Below are positions 1 to 4,154 of a DNA stretch of 5,101 bases, piece after piece. Both the position numbers and the translations under genes were made by a program. This stretch comes from Cyanobacteriota bacterium (GTDB lineage: Bacteria > Cyanobacteriota > Cyanobacteriia > Leptolyngbyales > Leptolyngbyaceae). Numbering within the stretch: the stretch's first letter is position 1; each line of letters starts with the position of its first letter. The notes under the pieces are model-generated. The model made no database searches. It was not told the origin of the DNA and saw only the letters and a program-made list of their open reading frames with translations. The DNA is taken from positions 1-5,101 of the forward strand of contig JAIXVO010000247.1 in assembly GCA_027482985.1 (NCBI GenBank). Direction: 5' to 3'.

Positions 1-361
1 GAATCTCAACCGGGTAGGGGGTTTCATCGGCCACAAACCAGACCAGGGTAGGCCGGGTAGAGGCCGTTTGCCCAATGTGAGTATCAGGGGCTAAGGCCGT
101 GGTATCGATCGCGGCCTGGCTATCACAGCCGCCCCGCCCCGCCCCGCCCCTGGTGCGACGGGGCGGGGCGGTGCCGGCTGGGGGCTGATAATCCTTAAGT
201 CGAGAAGACTGGGCCTCACCCAGCCCATGGCCAAAGCCGCTACTGGCGCGATCGCGGCCCCAGCTCGGTTGATTAAACGCCAACAATAGATAGATAAGGC
301 TACCTGTGGTCAATCCTGCGATCGTCAAACTTGATTTGCGCATCCCTGAAAACCGTTTCAT
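1..361 (-). CDS. DUF928 family exported protein, C-terminal part outside the window
   Basis: This leftward reading frame is open from an ATG at 361-359 to the window edge and gives 120 residues with no stop. Residues 1-6 are basic, about 12-30 are hydrophobic (LTIAGLTTGSLIYLLLAF) and a polar stretch follows, which fits a Sec signal peptide. The family signature follows: PPRRTRGGAGRGGC at 66-79, then ALAPDTHIGQTASTRPTLVW at 89-108 and WFVADETPYPVEI at 108-120. This Pro-Arg-Gly segment ending in Cys, followed by 'LAP..H.G.T...PT..W', is how I recognise DUF928. The family is mostly cyanobacterial, of unknown function, and usually a little over 200 residues, so about half is missing. The start at 361 is preferred over Met7 (343) because an AGGAG lies eight bases upstream. 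The gene follows the CHASE2 kinase on the same strand after a 391-nt gap, so it probably has its own promoter. The family call is confident; the function is unknown. Confidence 0.87.
   Translation of the reverse strand, partial: MKRFSGMRKSSLTIAGLTTGSLIYLLLAFNQPSWGRDRASSGFGHGLGEAQSSRLKDYQPPAGTAPPRRTRGGAGRGGCDSQAAIDTTALAPDTHIGQTASTRPTLVWFVADETPYPVEI
131..171 (-). repeat. GC-rich inverted repeat with four G4 runs, inside DUF928
   Basis: On the + strand 131-150 is GCCCC repeated four times, so the coding strand carries four runs of four G separated by single C bases, the classic pattern for a G-quadruplex. The segment 139-150 is also a perfect 12-bp inverted repeat of 160-171, with a nine-base loop at 151-159. 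The region encodes the family's conserved PPRR...RGGC stretch (residues 66-79), so the base pattern may be only a by-product of Pro, Arg and Gly codons. The hairpin and the quadruplex use the same bases and exclude each other. Confidence 0.75.
248..255. repeat. HIP1 octamer GCGATCGC
   Basis: A perfect copy of the highly iterated palindrome that is over-represented in many cyanobacterial genomes. It lies inside the DUF928 coding sequence and is useful mainly as a lineage marker. Confidence 0.85.
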
Positions 362-369
362 GAGCTGTA

Positions 370-374
370 CTCCT
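370..374 (-). promoter_or_regulatory. ribosome binding site of DUF928
   Basis: The + strand CTCCT reads AGGAG on the coding strand, eight bases before the ATG at 361-359. It decides the start: the in-frame Met7 codon at 343-341 has no comparable motif at the right distance. Confidence 0.7.
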
Positions 375-378
375 GGGG

Positions 379-400
379 GCTAGTTTAAGGCTGTTTTAAG
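379..400 (-). promoter_or_regulatory. tandem 11-bp direct repeat upstream of DUF928
   Basis: On the + strand 379-389 (GCTAGTTTAAG) is followed at once by 390-400 (GCTGTTTTAAG), identical at nine of eleven positions. On the coding strand each unit starts with CTTAAA. A third CTTAAA lies at 426-431, 31 bases further upstream. Direct repeats with an 11-bp period place binding sites on one face of the helix, as in Pho-box-like operators. The resemblance to a cyanobacterial Pho box (roughly YTTAAYY repeated every 11 bp) is partial, and the site is unusually close to the start codon. The regulator is unknown. Confidence 0.3.
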
Positions 401-478
401 GGGAGACCTGACGCTTTATTGAAACTTTAAGAAAAATTCTGGCCAAGAAAATACCCAAGAATGTTGCCTCCCTTTAAA

Positions 479-495
479 GGCGCAGGCCCTGCGCC
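479..495. repeat. small 7-bp stem-loop
   Basis: GGCGCAG (479-485) is the perfect reverse complement of CTGCGCC (489-495), with a three-base loop GCC. On the leftward strand it is followed by TTTAAAGGG, too weak a T-run to call an intrinsic terminator. It may be a transcript-end structure for the kinase or a leader structure for DUF928. Confidence 0.4.
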
Positions 496-532
496 CCTGC
501 GGGGGGTATCTTATTTCCTAGAAATCTCTTAA

Positions 533-560
533 GCGCTGGCTTCCGCCCCTGGCCCAGCGC
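533..560 (-). terminator. possible transcript-end stem-loop downstream of the kinase
   Basis: GCGCTGG (533-539) pairs perfectly with CCAGCGC (554-560) across a 14-base loop. It lies about 190 bases beyond the kinase stop codon and is followed on the leftward strand by TTAAGAG, not a real T-run. A terminator role is possible but weakly supported. Confidence 0.25.
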
Positions 561-752
561 GGGCATAGGTGGTTTTGCATAGCGTTTCCAGTTCCCGAGT
601 AAAGACACTTTCAGAGTAGGGAAATGCACCTGACTAGGCAGCCGATCTTTCTGACCGCCTACCTACATTTGAGTGCCAAGAGTGTTACAGTTTTCGGCCA
701 AGGGCGGCGAGACGAAGAATATCGGCAATTCAGAAACCGGCTCCTGATTCAG

Positions 753-2681
753 TCACCTCTTCCCGACTAACGTGGATACTCGGAAAAACCACCCAAACCA
801 CCGCCGCCCAGGTGAATGAATGGGCCACCGCAGCTCGCAGCAGGTTCCCGAAGCAGTGGATAGGCGCTGAAAGGTGCCTCCCAGGCGATGGGCAATTTGC
901 TCGGCCTGCTGGGTACCCCGTCGGCCCAAGGCAGCACTGGGCAAGCTCTCGGTAAACTCTTGGCCATTATCCTTGACCTGAATCAGGTTTTCATGGTCAG
1001 TGGCTAGGCAGGTGACGGTTAAGCGGGTAGCGTTCACGGCATGTTTGCCCACGTTGCACAGAGCTTCTTCTAGAAACCGGCCCAGGGCCTGGTGATCATC
1101 GAGGGATAAACCAGTGGTGTTGAGCGGCTCGAAGCTAACAATCTTGGGGCCAAGGGACGCAAACCCCGGAAAGTCGCGCTGGAGGGTGGCGGTGTAAATT
1201 TCGTAGAGCTTTTCGTGGAGGGGAACCTCTAGATCGGGGGTGGGATGGGATGAATTGTCGCCCTGTTGGGCGCTTTCCAGTAAACCCTCGTAGATGTCGC
1301 GCAGGTCTTGATCCATCTGCTTCAGTTTGGGGAGAGCCACTGACCAACTTAGGGTTTCCCCAGAGTCGCGCAGGAGCAAGGCCAAGGTTTGGAGGGGGCC
1401 ATTGTGGATGGCATTGTAGGTATGCTCAATTACCCGCTGGCGCTCTTCAATGCGCGATCGCAGCGCCTGGTCGTACAAATAAAACCCCGGCAGCACCAGC
1501 CCATTGACGCTAAAGACCACCAGAGCTGGCACCAATGGAATCCACCAGCCCCCCAGGACCAGTGCCCCGTAGCTTGCCCCAACCAAGCCCAACCCAATTA
1601 CACCGATCACCAACAGGTAGCGAGAGGGCGATTGGATGCGGCGGATCAGCACCATGCCGACCCCGCCCCAGAGCGCAATCCACAAATACTCCACCCCATC
1701 GGGCCAGGTGCGCAACATCGGGCGATCGTCCAGCACGGCGCTAACCAGTTGGCTGGTGACGTGGGCATGCATTTCTACCCCATACAGCAGTCCTGGATCC
1801 TCTGACCTAACAGCAGCGGTGTTCAGCACATCCCGAGCGCTGGGCGCGGTTATCCCCACCAGCACAATGGCGTCCTTAATCCAGTCGGGGTTGACTGTGC
1901 CGTCTAGTATCTCGCCTAGGGAGACCCGACGAAAGGGAGCCAGGCCACTGCGAGGGTTGAGCAGTACCTGATACCCACCGGTATCGGCCCCCACATAGCC
2001 ACTGGTATGGGGATTAATTTGAGCCAACTCGGTGGTGCCAAAGGCCATGGCCTGGGGGTCACGCACGCCATTGGTGAGGGGCATGCCCTCCTGCTGCAAG
2101 TAGGTTTCGGCTAGCCGCAGCGCTAAAGAATACCGAAAGTCACCGGCAGCATTGGGGGAACCCAGCAGGGCGCGGCGCACAAACCCATCGTCATCGGCGG
2201 GAAAGTCGACAAACCCGACCTGGTCATCGGGTAAGTAGGCGGGGGCCGCAATGGGAGGGTTACTGAGAATATTATCAATGCCAATCACGTGGGGCAGGGT
2301 GGCTAGGGTATCTACCCATTCTTGGTGTCCAGGGTCTACCACCATGTCTCGGTAGATATCGATACCCACGGCTCGGGGGTTGTAAACTTCGAGGGCCTGA
2401 ACCAGGTCGGCCAAGACCCCGTCAGGGACAGGGTAGGTGCCTAAGCGTTGAATATCGGCTTCGGTGATGCCGACAATGAGCACCCGCTGATCGGGGCGAT
2501 CGGTGGGCCAGCGCCAGCGCAAGAGCGTATCGAGCATTTTCCACTCTAAACCCTGAAATAGCCCGAGCAACCTGGCCCCGACAAGTAAGCTCAGCACCAC
2601 TAGGCTGGGCACCATGGGTCGCCATGGCAGCCGACCAGGGGGCTGAGACCTGTTGTGCTGAGGTTTGTTGAAGCGATCCAT
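753..2681 (-). CDS. CHASE2-domain transmembrane sensor histidine kinase
   Basis: This 642-residue membrane sensor kinase should autophosphorylate on His and pass phosphate to a response regulator. It has one membrane segment (about 26-44), an extracytoplasmic CHASE2 domain (about 45-325, with VLIVGITEADIQRLG at 67-81, AVGIDIYRDM at 104-113 and DAIVLVGIT at 270-278), then three membrane segments (about 332-346, 354-375, 377-402), the usual CHASE2 layout. A HisKA_3-like dimerisation segment follows, with phosphoacceptor His426 in NAIHNGPLQTLA (423-434). The ATPase domain has an N box (EALCNVGKHA, 539-548), a G1 box (KDNG, 570-573) and a degenerate G2 region (GRRGTQQAEQIAHRLGG, 586-602). A 22-residue basic, aromatic tail ends the protein. 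Asn427 replaces the usual acidic residue after the His. No Shine-Dalgarno precedes ATG 2681, and Met23 has none either, so the longer start is kept. No partner regulator is visible. The ligand is unknown. Confidence 0.92.
   Translation of the reverse strand: MDRFNKPQHNRSQPPGRLPWRPMVPSLVVLSLLVGARLLGLFQGLEWKMLDTLLRWRWPTDRPDQRVLIVGITEADIQRLGTYPVPDGVLADLVQALEVYNPRAVGIDIYRDMVVDPGHQEWVDTLATLPHVIGIDNILSNPPIAAPAYLPDDQVGFVDFPADDDGFVRRALLGSPNAAGDFRYSLALRLAETYLQQEGMPLTNGVRDPQAMAFGTTELAQINPHTSGYVGADTGGYQVLLNPRSGLAPFRRVSLGEILDGTVNPDWIKDAIVLVGITAPSARDVLNTAAVRSEDPGLLYGVEMHAHVTSQLVSAVLDDRPMLRTWPDGVEYLWIALWGGVGMVLIRRIQSPSRYLLVIGVIGLGLVGASYGALVLGGWWIPLVPALVVFSVNGLVLPGFYLYDQALRSRIEERQRVIEHTYNAIHNGPLQTLALLLRDSGETLSWSVALPKLKQMDQDLRDIYEGLLESAQQGDNSSHPTPDLEVPLHEKLYEIYTATLQRDFPGFASLGPKIVSFEPLNTTGLSLDDHQALGRFLEEALCNVGKHAVNATRLTVTCLATDHENLIQVKDNGQEFTESLPSAALGRRGTQQAEQIAHRLGGTFQRLSTASGTCCELRWPIHSPGRRWFGWFFRVSTLVGKR
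1454..1461. repeat. HIP1 octamer GCGATCGC
   Basis: The second perfect HIP1 palindrome of the window. It lies in the kinase gene, just upstream of the codons for the phosphoacceptor segment, and supports a cyanobacterial origin. Confidence 0.85.
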
Positions 2682-2740
2682 GGTTAGGGTGTTGAAATCA
2701 GTCTAAAAATGGCTGAAATGCCTGCCCCGTCAGAATAACA

Positions 2741-2769
2741 CTCCCAGTTTGGGCTGGGCAGACTGGGAG
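2741..2769 (-). repeat. 8-bp stem-loop upstream of the kinase
   Basis: CTCCCAGT (2741-2748) is a perfect inverted repeat of ACTGGGAG (2762-2769), with a 13-base loop. On the leftward strand the stem is followed by TGTTATTC, a weak T-rich stretch. It lies about 60 bases before the kinase start and about 110 bases after the RTX stop. It could end the RTX transcript or sit in the kinase promoter and leader. Confidence 0.4.
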
Positions 2770-2796
2770 CCTAACCAAAAGCCAAAGCAATTAAAT

Positions 2797-2865
2797 GTAG
2801 GATGGGCAAAGGGCAAAGCCCGTGCCCATCATCACGACGATGGACAGGGGCTTTGCCCTTACTAC
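2797..2865. repeat. 69-bp palindromic intergenic element
   Basis: AAGGGCAAAGCCC (2809-2821) is a perfect 13-bp inverted repeat of 2848-2860. The element is bounded by GTAG (2797-2800) and CTAC (2862-2865). Inside it, CCATC (2826-2830) pairs with GATGG (2839-2843), giving a long stem with an inner stem. A competing fold pairs GATGGGCA (2801-2808) with TGCCCATC (2823-2830). A 7-bp tandem GGGCAAA occupies 2804-2817. The element starts 11 bases beyond the RTX stop codon on the leftward strand. No T-run follows, so it is not a standard intrinsic terminator; it looks more like a dispersed palindromic repeat that may also protect or end the RTX transcript. Copy number in the genome is unknown. Confidence 0.65.
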
Positions 2866-2876
2866 TTGTGGCGATT

Positions 2877-3857
2877 TTAGGCCGCTACAAGGTCTCGATT
2901 AAAGACAACTTGTGTCGTATCTTGAATGACACCAATAATGTCACCACTGGCTGTAGAAATTAGAGTATCGAGAGCTCCACCTCCAGACAGATTACCTAAA
3001 GAAAGGCCATAAGGCTGGTTCCCATTTAGGACAATTTTATCGCCGTCTGAAGCTCTAAAGTCAGTGATAACGGCATATCCATTACCTGTGTAGAATGATT
3101 GCGATCGGTCTCCTAAAATAAATCGATCTTGGCCTGTTCCACCCGCTAGGGAGTCGACTTCTCCGAAGTTAAACCCATATCCATTCAGCACATCATTGCC
3201 AGCATCCCCTAGCAAAACGTCATTGCCAGAATTTCCTAGCAGGGTATCACTACCAGAATTTCCTCGAAGGGTATCATTGCCGGTGCCGCCGCCTAAAATA
3301 TCGTTACCAGTGCCACCATCTAAAATATCGCTACCGGTGCCACCGTCTAAAACATCGCCACCACTGCCACCGAAGAGCGCATCATTGCCCCCTGCACCAA
3401 AAATATAATCGTTGCCTGCGCCACCCTCCAGTCGATTGCTGAGGCTGTTGCCAGAAATGCTGTCAGCTTGGCTTGTACCGATCACATTGACAAAGTTAAT
3501 CGTGCTATAGGATAGAGAGCCCACACCAGGAATATTATTGAACGAGAGCAAGTTCGAGGCCAGGTTGACAGAGATTGAAGTTGTGCCGTCGCCTACGCTA
3601 GACATATCAATTGTATTGTTGAACCCAGCGGGTGCAATGATTCGCTCCACAGAATATAAGTCATCAATGCCAGCCGTTCCCTTACTAACAAAGCTATTTG
3701 GAAGCAGAGTTATTGATCGACCAATGAAACTGTAGTCTACGGCATCAAAGCCAGATCCTCCATACATAACGTCATTGCCGAAGCTGGCAAAAAACGTATC
3801 GTTGAAAGATGTACCAAAATAGGTGTCATTAAAGATTGAACCAGAGACAGTAGCCAT
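2877..3857 (-). CDS. RTX-repeat calcium-binding protein, likely type I secretion substrate
   Basis: The 326-residue product has no Sec signal peptide. The N-terminus has degenerate repeats (FNDTFFASFGNDVMYGGSG, about 18-36). A non-repetitive segment follows (about 42-135), then nine unbroken GGxGxDxLx-type nonapeptides (145-225) from GGAGNDYIF to GDAGNDVLN, and an isolated GGTGQDRFI at 239-247. Such repeats form a calcium-bound beta-roll that folds outside the cell. The C-terminus (DRFILGD, then AVITDFRASDGDKIVL, LDTLIS and GDIIGVIQDTTQV) matches the end domain I associate with cyanobacterial RTX proteins and probably holds the uncleaved type I export signal. No ABC transporter, membrane-fusion or TolC-like gene is in the window. 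No enzymatic domain is seen, so a matrix, surface-layer or adhesion role is possible but unproven. A good ribosome binding site supports ATG 3857. Base composition is more AT-rich than in the kinase gene. It is probably monocistronic. Confidence 0.9.
   Translation of the reverse strand: MATVSGSIFNDTYFGTSFNDTFFASFGNDVMYGGSGFDAVDYSFIGRSITLLPNSFVSKGTAGIDDLYSVERIIAPAGFNNTIDMSSVGDGTTSISVNLASNLLSFNNIPGVGSLSYSTINFVNVIGTSQADSISGNSLSNRLEGGAGNDYIFGAGGNDALFGGSGGDVLDGGTGSDILDGGTGNDILGGGTGNDTLRGNSGSDTLLGNSGNDVLLGDAGNDVLNGYGFNFGEVDSLAGGTGQDRFILGDRSQSFYTGNGYAVITDFRASDGDKIVLNGNQPYGLSLGNLSGGGALDTLISTASGDIIGVIQDTTQVVFNRDLVAA
3183..3425 (-). repeat. nine tandem 27-bp units encoding RTX nonapeptides
   Basis: These are nine in-frame 27-bp units without interruption. 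Neighbouring units are similar at the DNA level: 3291-3317 and 3318-3344 agree at 23 of 27 positions, and 3210-3236 and 3237-3263 at 20 of 27, sharing the end CCAGAATTTCC. This suggests expansion by slippage or unequal exchange, and copy number may vary between strains. Confidence 0.9.
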
Positions 3858-3863
3858 GTTGTT

Positions 3864-3869
3864 TCCTCT
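3864..3869 (-). promoter_or_regulatory. ribosome binding site of the RTX gene
   Basis: The coding strand reads AGAGGA, six bases before the ATG at 3857-3855. This is the clearest Shine-Dalgarno of the two complete genes and fixes the start. Confidence 0.75.
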
Positions 3870-3931
3870 AGACTAAGTGCATAACAGGAAGAAATAAGAC
3901 GTTTTTTTAGCACCTATTAGCGCAATTTCTG

Positions 3932-4137
3932 AGCTTTGCTATAAAAGCTAACGGGTTTAGAAATCAACGCCTTCGTTCCGCCTGTTGTGATTAGATTAGG
4001 GGGTACAGGTCTAAGCTCCAATTAGCTTTTATGCCAACCCAATGACGCATTTATTCCAGCTAGGTGGTACTTTTCTGCAAGGGGGCTGACCTATGAGTGG
4101 CTAAACACAGGTGGGCCGTGGTAGCTTTTGCAAAGCT
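3932..4137. promoter_or_regulatory. AGCTTT/AAAGCT motif cluster in the divergent intergenic region
   Basis: Five copies of this hexamer fall within 206 bases: AGCTTT at 3932-3937, AAAGCT at 3944-3949, AGCTTT at 4024-4029, AGCTTT at 4123-4128 and AAAGCT at 4132-4137. Two pairs form palindromes, with spacers of six and three bases. The middle copy and 3941-3951 also form a perfect 11-bp inverted repeat (ATAAAAGCTAA and TTAGCTTTTAT, the latter at 4022-4032), one copy oriented toward each gene. This may be a shared operator or a matched pair of promoter cores for the RTX gene and the TPS gene. I do not recognise it as a known regulator site. Confidence 0.4.
3938..3967 (-). promoter_or_regulatory. 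candidate promoter of the RTX gene
   Basis: On the leftward strand TTGATT (3967-3962) and TATAGC (3943-3938) are 18 bases apart and each match four of six positions of the sigma-70 -35 and -10 consensus. This would place the transcript start roughly 70-75 bases before the start codon. The -10 candidate sits exactly between the two arms of an AGCTTT/AAAGCT inverted repeat (3932-3949), so binding there could block transcription. Confidence 0.3.
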
Positions 4138-4149
4138 CTTTACTACGGC
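4115..4149 (+). promoter_or_regulatory. stem-loop just before the TPS start codon
   Basis: GCCGTGGT (4115-4122) pairs with ACTACGGC (4142-4149) with one G-U pair. AGCTTT (4123-4128) pairs with AAAGCT (4132-4137) around the loop TGC, and CTTT (4138-4141) bulges, giving about 14 pairs. The structure ends five bases before the ATG at 4155, where no Shine-Dalgarno is visible. An alternative pairs GCCGTG (4115-4120) with CACGGC (4149-4154), right up to the ATG. This suggests translational control, or a DNA operator. Confidence 0.45.
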
Positions 4150-4154
4150 ACGGC

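Larger units (their letters stand above)
362..752. other. intergenic gap between CHASE2 kinase and DUF928
   Basis: No convincing gene was found in these 391 bases on either strand: frames are short, and none combines a good start, a ribosome binding site and a recognisable product. The part nearest DUF928 (about 380-480) is AT-rich and probably holds its promoter and leader, although no clean -35/-10 pair stands out. The middle (479-560) holds two GC-rich inverted repeats listed separately. The rest, about 560-752, is the 3' flank of the kinase, with nothing recognisable. A response regulator might be expected next to a sensor kinase, but none is here. Confidence 0.6.

Noticed and set aside
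635..661. TAGGC...GCCTA inverted repeat in the 362-752 gap
   Set aside because: Only five pairs with a mismatched interior; expected by chance.
756..821. Basic, aromatic 22-residue tail of the kinase as a frameshift product
   Set aside because: The ATPase domain ends normally before it and no alternative frame restores a known domain, so it is kept as a natural C-terminal tail.
1250..1971. Several overlapping rightward open frames inside the kinase gene
   Set aside because: They are antisense to a full-length, domain-complete CHASE2 kinase, overlap each other and encode low-complexity, unrecognised products.
767..2625. Short leftward frames in other phases of the kinase gene (767-967, 1135-1347, 2422-2625)
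   Set aside because: Out-of-frame shadows of the kinase with no recognisable domains.
3196..3408. Rightward open frame with a repeating Pro-Ser-Lys-rich product
   Set aside because: It is the antisense of the RTX 27-bp repeats; the periodicity comes from the opposite strand, and the RTX gene has its own start and ribosome binding site.
3183..3425. Regular 27-bp repeats that could suggest a CRISPR array
   Set aside because: There are no spacers, the units diverge, and they encode in-phase RTX nonapeptides.
4093..4104. Four-codon frame ATG AGT GGC TAA upstream of the TPS gene
   Set aside because: It has no clear ribosome binding site and is too short to separate from chance.
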